DNA from: Paulownia fortunei
Lineage: Eukaryota > Streptophyta > Magnoliopsida > Lamiales > Paulowniaceae
NCBI GenBank assembly: GCA_019321725.1
Contig: CM033121.1
Span: forward strand, 1,736,001 to 1,800,000
Length of the DNA stretch: 64,000 bases
Direction of reading: 5' to 3'
Program-made: the position numbers and the translations under genes
The notes under the pieces: generated by a model
Databases searched by the model: none
The model's input: only the letters and a program-made list of their open reading frames with translations
Told to the model about the DNA's origin: nothing
In this document: one piece after another, positions 23,247-35,130 of the stretch
Layout: each line of letters starts with the position of its first letter
Position numbering within the stretch: position 1 is the stretch's first letter

Positions 23247-25082
23247 ATGCAAAATTTCAATTTTCTCAAAATAATATTGAATACATTAATATAAATTTTA
23301 ATTTTTGAAGTGTTAAAGTCAGTATCTTTCAACAAACTAATTATATTATCGACATGTCACTAGCGCATTACTCTCACTATCAATTTATTATTTAATTGAC
23401 ACTAGCGTATTACTCTCATTATCAATCTATTATTTAATTGACTCTCTCTCTTCATTACAAATATCTTATAATATGATCTTACACTCCAAATTCATCTAAA
23501 TTCTTGACAAAACTCTTAAAATATTATTTAACTTGATAAAAATTTATTTATTTAATTATTAATTAATTATATATCAAGTATAAGTTATTTATTGATCATA
23601 TCCTCCACACAAATTTGTTTATACCTCTAATTTTTTTTTCAATAATTAAGATTTAATATATAGATGCAAATTTTCAATTTTCTCAAAATAATATTAAACA
23701 CATTGATATGAATTTCCACTTTTGAAGCGATAATGTCAGTATCTTTTCGAAAAGTATCCTATTATCGACACATGCCATTAGCGCATCACTCTCAGTATCA
23801 ATTTATTATCTAATTGACTCTCTCTCTCTCTCTCTCTTACAATCTCTTATAATATGATATTACACTCCAAATTCATCTAAATTCTTGACAAAACTCTTAA
23901 AATATTATTTAACTTGATAAAAAATTATTTATTTAATTATTAATTAATTATATATCAAGTATAATTTATTTATTGATCATATCCTCCACACAAATTTGTT
24001 TATACCTCTAAAAAATTCTCAATAATTAAGATTTAATATATAGATGCAAATTTTTAATTTTCTCAAAATAATATTAAACACATTGATATGAATTTCAACT
24101 TTTTAAGCGATAATGTCAATATCTCTCCACAAAATATCCTACTATCGACACATGCCATTAGCGCATCACTCTCACTATCAATTTATTATCTAATTGACTT
24201 TATCACTTCTTTACGAATCTCTTATAATACGATATTACCATCCAATTTTGTTTAAATTCCGAAGAAAACTCTTAAAATATTATTTAACCTGATAAAAATT
24301 TATTTAATTAATTATATATCAAGAATAATTTATGTATTGATTATATCCTCCATACAAATATATTTATACCTATAAAAAATTTCTAAAAAATTAACATTTA
24401 ATATATAGATGCAAACTTTCAATTCTCTCAAAATAATATTGAATACATTGATATAAATTTCAACTTCTAAGACACTAACATTAGTATCTCTCAGCAAAGT
24501 ATCTTATTATCGACACATGTCATCAGCGCACCACTCCCACTATCAATCTATTATCTAATTAATTTTCTATTTTCTTTACGAATCTCTTATAATACGATAT
24601 TACCCTCCAATTTTATCTAAATTCTTGAGAAAACTCTTAAAATATTGTTTAACTGATAAAAATTTATTTAATTAATTATATATCAAGAATAATTTATGTA
24701 TTGATTATATCCTCCACACAAATATATTTATACCTATAAACAATTTCTCAAAAATTAACATTTAATATATAGATGCAAACTTTCAATTCTCTCAAAATAA
24801 TATTGAATACATTGATATAACTTTCAATTTCTAAAGCACTAATATTAGTATCTCTCAGCAAAGTATTCTATTATCGACACGTGTCGTTAGCGCACCACTC
24901 TCATTATAAATCTATTATCTAATTGACTTCCATATTTCATTACGAATCTCTTATAATGTGATATTCCCCTCCAATTTTGTTCGAAATACTGATAAAACCC
25001 TTCAAATATTTTTTATTTAAATAAATATTTATTTAATTAATTATATATAAGGATAATTTTTTGATCATATCCTCCACACAAT
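23247..25082. repeat. Tandem array, five units of about 365-417 bp
   Basis: Units begin with atgcaaa at 23247, 23664, 24044, 24409 and 24773. Every unit contains, in the same order, tctcaaaataatatt, aacacattgatat or its variants, tatcgacacatg, agcgcatcactctca, atctcttataatacgatatt, taattaattatatatcaag and catatcctccacacaaat. The first four units are 417, 380, 365 and 364 bases; the fifth is cut short at about 25082. The second unit contains an expanded TC run. No coding frame persists through the units, so this resembles a small satellite-type array. Confidence 0.9.
23819..23838. repeat. (TC)n microsatellite inside array unit 2
   Basis: A TC run that is expanded in unit 2 relative to the same position in units 1 and 3-5. 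Confidence 0.8.
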
Positions 25083-26693
25083 TATTTTTGTTAGTAGAAC
25101 CACAAGTTTCAAGTTTCATTATATAGAGTCGTACAAAGCTGGCAATGCATGCATTTTCCAATTGAATAAGATGGGAGTAGTATTCTTGCTTTTCTAGTGG
25201 AATAATTTGCCAATGTATTCTCACTTGTTGTGCAACAAATAGACAGCCACTTCACCTTGAGATTAACGTTAATGGACCCAAAAAACTAAGTCAAAAAGGT
25301 TATGGGTATATAAATACATTCAGGACCCCTACCTAGCCACATATAGAGTAATCGCCAGCTGTATTTGAAGGCATTGCCTACCACGTAGTCTTCAATTGTA
25401 TTGCTTTTATAAGCATATAATATCATTTTAAAAAGTTGTGGAGATTTCTCTTTTATGACACCTCTTAATGATAATGGGTGTATTTAAATCCAAACTTATG
25501 TCAAATTCAATTACATTTAGAATAGATTTTGAAATTTATAGACAGACTTAAGATATATTTTTATTTTTCGCGAGCCCACTATTGTTTAATTTTTTATTTT
25601 AATTTATATATATTTATGTAATATTATTTTTTAAAAACTTTAGTAATGTTATTTTTAAAAAAATAAATATTTTTTACTATTTTAAAATTATAAAATAAAT
25701 TTAATCGAATTCAATGGGATCAAACGTTCTAAATTCTTCCTATTATCATCCCTATCTTTATGGTTGGCCGTGAGATGCTTCCACTCTAATATTGATCCTG
25801 AAAACATAAGGGTTAAATTTTTATTTTCATTTTTTTATCATCTACCCTTTAATTTAAGAGTTTTAGATGAATTGACAATAACACATTCAGTGTATATGAG
25901 AATTAGGGTTATGTGTGGAGTTATTTTGAGTATTGTGGTGGAAAATGTATTTTGGAGATTATATTAAGAAATATATGAAAAATAAAAACATTTTTGGTTT
26001 TGTTTTAAAAATAGTTGATATAATGTATTTTGGAGAAAAATGCGTTTTGTTTCATTTCCGGAGAGGATATTTTCTGTTGTAAATATCATGTTATGTAAAT
26101 TTTTTTTGTATAATTAATGTTGTAAGAAATTAAACCAAAACATTACCTAGATCTCTCTTTGTAAGTTCTTTCATTTGCATATTTTTAACACATAGACTGA
26201 CTTAATTTGGGGATGTTTATTGGTTGATCAACTGACTTCTAAATCGGAATGGAACTAGAAATTTAATTTTGGGGAACTATATATACCTAGACAAATTGAA
26301 GGGCGGTCGAGATTTCTCTTTGCAAATAAGTTACACATGAAAAATGTATTTATTTTCAACTGGGAGAGGGTAAAAAATATTTCTATTTAAAATCCAAAAT
26401 AATGTTTCTAGTGTCTATCTCCCCCACACAATAAGCAATATAATGTGCAAATAAAAATACTCTATATAAATATTACACATAGTGCATCCGTAAGTCCATC
26501 ATCTTTTCTTATAAATAATTTTTAAGTTAGACTAAAGTTTCCCGATGAACTTTTCTCCGTAGGAAAACAGAGTTCGTAAAATTTGGGTATATCGATAATT
26601 CCGTGACATGATTGGGGGTTCGTCCATGTTTCTGGAAGTCTCAATCAACAAAGTGTTCTTTTTCTCCATTCATTCGACAAAACGAAACTCCAA

Positions 26694-26855
26694 ATGGCCA
26701 CTGATATTAGTGGAAGCATTGAACACGAGGGTTTCAATAAAACAAAGGAAACGAGGAGGACCACGAAGAAAATGCAATACGTAAAACTAAGTGGAAACGC
26801 ATTTACGACCAATTACGTAAAACTAAGTGGAAACGCATTTACGACCAATAGGTGA
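26694..26855 (+). other. 53-codon open frame with in-frame 12-residue duplication
   Basis: An ATG-initiated frame of 53 codons ends at TGA 26853-26855. It starts MATDISGSIEHEGF, continues with a basic stretch (KTKETRRTTKK) and ends with two identical copies of YVKLSGNAFTTN encoded by a perfect 36-bp tandem repeat. No family is recognised. The basic RRT stretch is reminiscent of the start of Myb/SANT-like plant transposon-associated proteins, but the similarity is too short to rely on. It may be a remnant of a decayed element. Confidence 0.25.
26778..26849. repeat. Perfect 36-bp tandem duplication
   Basis: Two identical, adjacent 36-base copies (26778-26813 and 26814-26849), starting tacgtaaaactaagtgg. 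Because 36 is a multiple of three, the surrounding short frame stays open. Confidence 0.95.
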
Positions 26856-27407
26856 CGAATATTTTTCGTGTCTCTTTCTAACCAAGTTCCCCCACATGTT
26901 TCCTTCGATGCTCGACAATTATGTTTCGTGTACGTTTATTTTGTTCACTTCGTCGTTGCCAATGTTGGGGTGGTTGTTATTTAGTATTTTGCTAACTTGA
27001 GCCCAAATGTGGTGGTTATGGATTCCACGATGATGTCCTCAGTGATGCACGACAAGTAAAAACTTGAAATGGTTTATGTTTAGTAATTTTTTAAATGAAA
27101 AATGTGAGGTTTATTTCGAGAAGGTGAAGACTCAGATAATGTGATGTTGGGTTCCAATTAAGTTATGTAGATGAACAAATTTCAGATAGATGGAGGAAGA
27201 TGGTTATGGACAACATTTAGATATGGAAAAAACAAAATCTCTGTAGTCTCATAGTAATAGCGAGAACATTGATTTACCTCGTGAAGGCAGGTTTAATTGA
27301 GTTGAACCAATAATAAATTATATTTTATTTTTCTTTTCATTAATATTTCTTAATTTTCACGTACTAGATATGATGTTTGCATCGCATAAGTGCAGTTGAA
27401 AAATGTT

Positions 27408-27809
27408 TAGGATTTGTTTGGTTTTATTTCTATTCTAATTTTCTTTTTGTAGGGAACAAAAAAATATTTGTCACTTATATTTTGTGGAAATGATATTTTT
27501 ATTTTCTATAAATATTAATCATTCATTACAAGACTTAATTTTTTTTTATCATATTATATCCCCATTAACTAAAAAAACAACATTAACAATATATCTATAG
27601 TTGAAAATGTATTAATTACAACAATCAATATTAACAAGATATATATAGTATAAAATATTTCCTAAAATATATCAGATCATTTTTTTTCCTAGCAGAAAAT
27701 ACAAACATATTTTTATTCTCCATATATTTTTCAATTCCACTATCAAAATACATTTTTTCAAAATATTTTTTTCAAAACAACCAAAAATAAAATCAAATAA
27801 AGCCCTAGT
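27408..27809. mobile_element. MITE-like element, about 400 bp
   Basis: The left end taggatttgtttggttttat and the inverse of the right end tagggctttatttgatttta match over about 20 positions with few differences. Ends of the form TAGGG-TTGTTTGG are common in hAT-type nonautonomous elements of plants. The core is AT-rich and noncoding. No clear target-site duplication was seen. Confidence 0.45.
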
Positions 27810-28616
27810 TTCTTAAGATAACGAACATTGCATATATGAAGTTTCTTCGGATGAGTGGATCACATTTTTATAAAATTTCAGACTCATAAGTTGGTAGCCA
27901 ATTTCGGAATTAATGGAGAAATTTTTTGTATTTGAATGAAATAATTTGAATTTGATAGAACAAATTACTCTAAGTGAATTTCAAACACCATAATAACTTA
28001 AAAAAAATTCATATGAGAATTTAAGAATTTAAAATATATTATAATATAAAATTATTTAAACAAACTCACTAAATTTAAAATTCTTAACTGATCAATTGAA
28101 ACACCTCCTCAAAATTTATTATTGTATTAGTCCCATTAGTTAACTTGTCCTCTCCACATTTGCCTATTTTCATGTGATGGCAATTTTGACATGTCAAATT
28201 ACAGAATTCCCATCTCAATTTGGAAAGAAATCATCCTTACTATAGCCTATAAAAGGTCACACGTCATAAAGTTACAGTTTAAATTACATATATTTTATGA
28301 GTCTTTAACTTGTTGACATGTTCCTTTTTAATTTTTTGTTTGGATGTTAGAGGAATTCTTTATTGGTGTGTGCTTTACTCTATTACTAGAGTGGAATCTA
28401 GATGTTTGTGTAAAACTATAAAATCATATCTATACATACGCCGACTTACATCAATTTTTTTTTAATTTTAATTAAGTAGTGCGCTGGAAAATATTTAATT
28501 ATTACACCTAAGTGCATAAACATTATTAAGTCAAACAATTAAGTTCATCAACTGACACATGTTATCATACAATAATTTTTTTGAATCCTTATTGCTATAC
28601 GTAAACACCCACAAAA

Positions 28617-30551
28617 TTTCCACTTCATGAAAAGAAACATATATTATATCAATGCTAATGGAAATTTTTTTCTACCTTTACATGATTAAATATTCCACTA
28701 GTTCTTAAATTAGAAGGAACAAAGACTCAAGTTAAATACTATATTGATTTGGTAAAATCAATGTCCTTTGTATGGGTTAAGTTGATTTCGAGCTCATTTA
28801 CTTTAGTTTAGAAAGATCTTCCACATGAATATGTCAATACGCTAGGCTTGGGTAGTTTTTAATTATAACTGTTCAATTTTTATGTCAATTCAGGTTAAAG
28901 AGTTTTATATCAATTCAGGTTAATAGATTAATATGAATTATTATGCAAATTAAGTATTTGTGAAAAATTATTTTACGATAACTAAACTTCAAAATATTTA
29001 GATTGGTCACGTGGACCAATCATGATGAGATCCATATATGTTAGACCTTGGATTCATATATATCCAATCAAACTCATGCATTGATGGTAATGGATCGGGC
29101 TCCATGAAAAAGAATTGGACCTTGGATAAATTAGTGATTTTACAGATTTTTTAAAGATAAATTTTCCATTTCAATTTTCTACCATAAATTTTTTATATAT
29201 ATATATATATATATTGTTCAATATGAGAAAATTTCGAGCATTTGGATAAGTTCAAGAATCAGGAATTAAAGTTTTCACCCAAGTTAGATTGTTCAAACTG
29301 ACACTTGATGAATTCTTTGCACTTTTGGAGCTAATCACAACATTAACAATAAAGAATTTGGTTGATCTTGAATATTTTTTGTTTGGATGTAGGTAAAGGA
29401 TATGTAAGTAGACTAATGATAAGAATTAATTAAGTTAATTATTTAAAGTGATATATATATATATGTATGTATGTATGTTTTTTTATGATTTCATCAATAG
29501 TAATTAAAAACTTTGTTAGGCGGAATAAATTAACCAAAAGCATCTGTTAAAAGTCTCTTTTACATATAAGATGAGTTCTTTTGGTTCATGGAAAAGAATA
29601 CAATTCAATTTTTAAATAAAAAAGAAAAACAAAAGCACAATAAAAATTGTACGAATAATCAATTTTTTATTTTATTTTTATATATATAGTTTGAAGTATT
29701 CTAAAGCAGATGATAGAAAATAGCTAAGGCTTAAAGTTAGATGACGTTTCCACTTCATGAAAAGAAGCATATATTATATCAATGCTATTTGAAAAAAATT
29801 TCGACCTTTACATGATTAAAATATTCCACTAGAAGGAACAAAGAGTCAAGTTAAATAATGGAGGTCATGTAATTTAGATCAGAAATATATGCCACGTAAA
29901 CATGCCAATACACGCTAATTTTATTAGAGTATTGATCAGCAATAATTCTTTGTCAATTTAGTCAAGAGGATAATATGAAATATTATGCTAAAGTGAGTGT
30001 CATATTTAAAAAATTATCTTATGATAATTAAACTTCATAATATTTACACTGAATTCATATATTTTAATATAATTGACCGTAACAGGTCAGGCTCCATAAA
30101 AAGATGTGGATTTTGGGTAAGTTGGGATTTTATAGATTTTTTTAGGGGAAAATTTTCATTTCAAATTTTTACCATAAATTATATATGTATATATATGTTT
30201 TTTTTTTTAATGATTTCATCAATAGTAATTATGACGCTAGGCCTAACATAAAAATATACATGGATCAGAATAAAAAGTGTGATAGAGTAAACTAAAAATT
30301 GTTAGGCAGAATAAATTAACCAAAAGCATCTGTTTACCTATAAGATGAGTTCTTTTGGTTTACGGAAAAGAATAAAAATCAAATTTTAAATAGAAAAAGA
30401 AAAACAAAAGCACAATAAAAATTGTGCGAATAATCAAACTTGTTGGTTTAGAGTACAAAACAGAAAATTAATTATCAGTTTTTTTTTTTAATTTAAAGTA
30501 TTCTTAAGCAGATGATAGAAAGTAGCTAAGGCTTAAAGTTAGATGACATTT
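28617..30551. repeat. Segmental tandem duplication, two copies (about 1.13 and 0.80 kb)
   Basis: Copy 1 (28617-29746) and copy 2 (29747-30551) share the same succession of blocks: ttccacttcatgaaaagaa, atattatatcaatgct, ctttacatgattaaa, gaaggaacaaag, gggctccat/aggctccat, gatttcatcaatagtaatt, ggcggaataaattaaccaaa, agatgagttcttttggtt, gcacaataaaaattgt and agcagatgatagaaa. Both finish with ggcttaaagttagatgac. Copy 2 lacks several internal stretches. No gene is preserved in either copy. Confidence 0.85.
29194..29214. repeat. (TA)n microsatellite
   Basis: Short TA run inside duplication copy 1. Confidence 0.8.
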
Positions 30552-30708
30552 TTTAATATTTTTAGGTTGTTCTTGGTAAATAATTTGGAGACATTTACAT
30601 ATGTTGCTTAAATTTTCTGCATTTGATTTTTCTTTTGACAAAGTATCGCCAAATATATTGTCCGTGGCAGAAATAAGGCAAAGAAACAAAATGTAGTTGA
30701 ACTCGAAT

Positions 30709-30941
30709 TAGTCTATGTTTGGTTTTCTAAAAAGCATTTCTATCTCTTGGGATTAAAAACACATTTTATTTAAGTGATTAAGAGGGAAAAATATTTTTAT
30801 TCCTCTAAAACATATGATAAAAATTAATTTTCAATTTTCTCATAATCCTTATCTTTATATATATATTTCAATCATTACATTAATTAAATATCATAATTAT
30901 TACAAGAACAAGTAATATACATTTATATATTTTAATTATTA

Positions 30942-30986
<45 letters not shown>

Positions 30987-31244
30987 TATTTCAATTATTA
31001 CCTTGATATAATAATATAAAACACTATAAAAAATTTATATAAAAAATATAAATGAAAAGACATCTACATATACAACATCTCAATTCGAAAATGATTCATC
31101 CAATATATTTTTCATATTATTAATTTTCAATAATTTCGTCCAAACATATTTTCAGTTTTTACACATTCCCATCACACTCCTAAAATATATTTTCTAACAT
31201 TTTTTTTTTCAAACACCCCCAAAAAAACACCAAATACACCATTA
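30709..31244. mobile_element. MITE-like element, about 535 bp
   Basis: The left end tagtctatgtttggttttct and the inverse of the right end taatggtgtatttggtgttt are similar, and both carry the TGTTTGG/TATTTGG word typical of hAT-like terminal repeats. Internal sequence is AT-rich with a TA microsatellite and no coding frame. The match is imperfect and the limits are tentative. Confidence 0.35.
30948..30988. repeat. (TA)n microsatellite
   Basis: TA run of about 40 bases with one interruption near its right end. Confidence 0.85.
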
Positions 31245-31344
31245 GATTTTTGAGACTTTGTCCCTATCAAAAGATTATTGTTTCAAACAATTGTGAATGG
31301 ACGATAAATAACAAAGACTCGCAGTACAATTGTTTTACGTGATA

Positions 31345-32659
31345 GTAAGGGAATGCTTGCAAAAATTAGAAAAACGTGATTTTTTACTTTTAATTGGAAA
31401 AAAGTATTTCTGTAGTATTTGAGATTGATGTTTTTGTTTCTACTTTCACTTAAATTTAGTAAAAAGGACCAAAAGCTAGAAATACCCCTGTGTGCTCTTT
31501 TCTGCTTTGTTTTTTTTTGATAATTATATTCTCAGTCTTTTTCCAATAAATCACTATCGCCTTCAATTATTTTGAATTAATAAACTTTTGTTACACCCAA
31601 TAGAATACCATTTATTTTTATACCCAATAAAATGCGTTTATACTCGTACAAGTATATGTATAAATATTTATTTAAAATTAAATATTACTATGAGTTCTTT
31701 TATGTAAGTGTATTCGATTTATAAAATATAATGTATAATAAATAAATATATAATATTTATATATGTACATATTTATACATATACAATTATAAATATATAA
31801 ATATATTCATATTTATATATAAATGTAATATTTAATTTATATAAATAATTTACATATAGTTATATTTACTTATATATATGAATGTGTGTGTGTGTGTATA
31901 TATATATGAATATATATTTTTATATAGATAAATATATAATATGTAAATACAAATTTATATCTTCATATGTATTATATATAAAAGTATATTTTTTATATTT
32001 ATTTACATATATGAACATGTAATATATGTATACATATGTATATGTACGAAGATATATCATATATATATGAATATATACAATGTATATATATGAATACATA
32101 TATATGAATATATATCTATATTTGTATAAATCTATAATCATATAAGTATACATATATATATATATATATAAATGTATTATATATAAAAGTATAGGCATTT
32201 ATATATGAATATCTAGTTATACACATGAATACATATATATATTCATATATAAAACTATATATAAATGAATAATTAATTTATGTTTTAAAATATTTTATTA
32301 ATTAAATTTATCACTTATATAAATATATCAGTTATTACATGTAAATATTATATTTATTGTTTTGGTTATTATTTATGTATATATAATAAAAATAAATAAT
32401 TTAATTTAATTTATTTGATTAAATTTTAAAAAATAAATTAGTATTTTAAAGTGTAAGGGCTTTGTAGATTTTCTTTATACGCAAAAAAGATCAGTTGAAT
32501 CTACTTTTTGATTTATCTACTAAACATTTTTTTTTCTTAATTTATTTTTCAGCAATACTTTTTCAAACACTCTCAACTTTTATTTTTCAGTTACTTTTTT
32601 ACTTTCTCTAAAATTCAACACTTTCTCTAAACTATTTTTTTTTTGTAAACACTCCCTAA
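31345..32659. mobile_element. hAT-like nonautonomous element, about 1.3 kb
   Basis: The left end taagggaatgcttgcaaaaa and the inverse of the right end ttagggagtgtttacaaaaa match at most positions, forming an inverted terminal repeat of the AGGGNNTGTTTGC kind seen in plant hAT elements. The interior is dominated by TA-rich low-complexity sequence (31620-32400), so no transposase is present. No exact 8-bp target duplication was found, which may reflect age. Confidence 0.45.
31620..32400. repeat. Long TA-rich low-complexity block
   Basis: About 780 bases built of tatata, atatgaa and tatgtata variants with almost no G or C. The 92-codon minus-strand frame at 31920-32198 is tyrosine/isoleucine repeat translation and not a gene. 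Confidence 0.85.
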
Positions 32660-35077
32660 ATAATGGCAATTCAAGAAAAAACTAAGACATAAAGCAAAGA
32701 ATTGTACAGAACCAAAGAAGTAGAGAATTTCGGATTTCGTGGCTTTGCCCCATGAGAGACAAAGAATCACTGTTCCAATAATGGTGAAAAGGACATAAAC
32801 AAGGAAAATATCTAGTACAGTTGATTCACCTGATAGTAAGTAACCCCCTAAATAAGATTTAGTATCTTATATTCCGACCTCTTGAATTTTAATTCTCAAT
32901 ATTTTATTTTTATATCAAAATTAATCTCTTCTGTTAAGTCTTGGTTAAAAACTAACTGAAATGAACAATTTGTTTCATTTTTTATCCTCTAAATATATCG
33001 CTAAATTATTTTTGGTATCTTACATTTGACTTCATTAATTTTAGTCATAATTTTTCATCAATATTTTTTGATAATAAAACAAAAAAATATATAAAAAATG
33101 AGGAAGAATATTTTTTCTCACCAATTATATTTTTTACTTTTTCTAAATTGATAATTTTTTTTATCAATATCCATGTTAAATACCATGATTTTATCTATAT
33201 ATTTAATTTTTTTCAAATTATGGTATTTCAATATTTTTTTTTATTCTTCATAAATCATTAAATAAGTTTTACAGTTAAGGATCCAACCTTTGAACACCCT
33301 ATATTGCTATCTTTTTCATCTATTTAGCAAAAAACAAACATATAATTCGTGTAAGTTTTAATAAAAATATTAATAAAGTGCAAAAAAATTATCCCATATT
33401 CTAGGCATGCCCAATATATTTTTTCTTGTTTTTTCTCATTTTTTTATTTTCTCCTCAAAAATTATTGATGAAATACTATTTTGTTGAAAAATTCAAAAAA
33501 TTACAACTAATTTAGTGATATACTTAGGGATCAAAAATGAAATTAACTGTTCATTTCCATTAGTTCTTAACTGAGAGTTGATGGAAGCAACTAATTTTGA
33601 TGAAATATTGAAATGTTAGGAATCAAAATTGACTAGTTTGGAATGTTGGGTACCAAAATTGATTTAGAAAAATACTTCAACATGAAAATTGAAATGTCCC
33701 TCTAGGACATAAATTTAGCAAAGAATTTTACACAAAAAAAACAAAACGATGATTGTAAGGGGAAAAAAAGGATAGAGACATATTATAGACAAAGGAAAAA
33801 CGGAAAGGTAGATAAGGATGAAGATAGACAACTACAATTGCTTTAATTTCTTCCCAAAAAGAGATTGTTGTTTTCTGTTATAACGAGCAGAAAATTCAAT
33901 ACCATGGATAGATTTTGACGTGCGAAAGATATTTGATTGACATTGATAATCAAAATGCAATCTTTAACACTCTTAATTAGGACATGCATGGAGTTTGGAT
34001 TTTTAATAAGAAAAATATTTTTTATTTTTAAATATGTTGTTTTATTTAAATAATACAATATTATACTTTAATTATATTGCAAAAATTCTATTCGATAAAT
34101 AGATATGGCTTGTATAATAATGAAAATGAGTTGGATTTAAATCGAGTTTGTCTAAACTCAAAATATGACTGTTAAGATTTTTAAAAATCAGACCCTGACC
34201 GTCCCTAGATCAAATGTGTAGATGTGTTAAATCCACTTTATAAATAAAAAATATTAAAAATTATATTTTAAAAAATAATATTATTAATTTTTTTAATATT
34301 TTTTAAAATCATATAAATATATATAATAAATTACATTAAAAATAAAAATTAAAACAATTTGGGTCAAATTTAAAAATAAAAAAAATTAAAATTTAATTCA
34401 AATCTATTTATAATATTAAAATTTACCTTAAACGGAATGGTTTCAAATTTAACCATTCTTAAACTTGTACCATCAATAGTTTGATTGAATAGTACCATTT
34501 TCCACTATTATGAGAGTGATTATGTGTCTAAATTCAGTTTTTCCACCAACCCACCCCATTCCCCTTCTGTAATCTCAATGAACCAAAAAAAGAAATAAAG
34601 AAAAAAGGGGAAAAAAAAAAGAAACACTAGATACGACTTGTCAGGATGAATTTTTTAAAAGAATAATTTGTCGGCAAAACAAATGTTTGTGGCGCAAAAC
34701 CTTAACTAAAGACAGGAAAAAAAAAAAAAAAAAACTGTTTCCGAATAACATTTGCATAAACTTTGGCTAACTTCTTAATTTATTGAGACAATCCTTAAAA
34801 AAGTATAGTTTGATTTTTATGCTAGCTAAAGCTAATAGTATGTTTACTTGGACGCTTCAAATTCTTGAGAATCCAAATTTTACAGCTATACAATGATTAA
34901 GACCAGTGATTAATTTTAATTTAGCACAGTTTTAGCAAAAATGATGTGAGTAACTATTCTTATTTTGCACATTCACCTCCAATTAACATCAAAGCTTCAT
35001 TTAAGAAACAAAAAATAGCTTTACACGCAAGAAACAAATCACAATTTTTTTTTTTCAAATTTAACATAATATGTATG

Positions 35078-35080
<3 letters not shown>

Positions 35081-35126
<46 letters not shown>
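35081..35126. repeat. (AT)n microsatellite
   Basis: AT run of about 46 bases. Confidence 0.9.

Positions 35127-35130
<4 letters not shown>

Larger units (their letters stand above)
25083..28616. other. Noncoding stretch with degenerate repeats
   Basis: No gene with a recognisable domain. A slightly more GC-rich block (about 26590-27290) has a 53-codon open frame with an internal perfect 36-bp duplication, and a MITE-like element lies at 27408-27809. The rest is AT-rich sequence without visible features. Confidence 0.5.

Noticed and set aside
31920..32198. 92-codon minus-strand ORF rich in Tyr/Ile
   Set aside because: It is a translation of TATA/ATAC low-complexity repeats.
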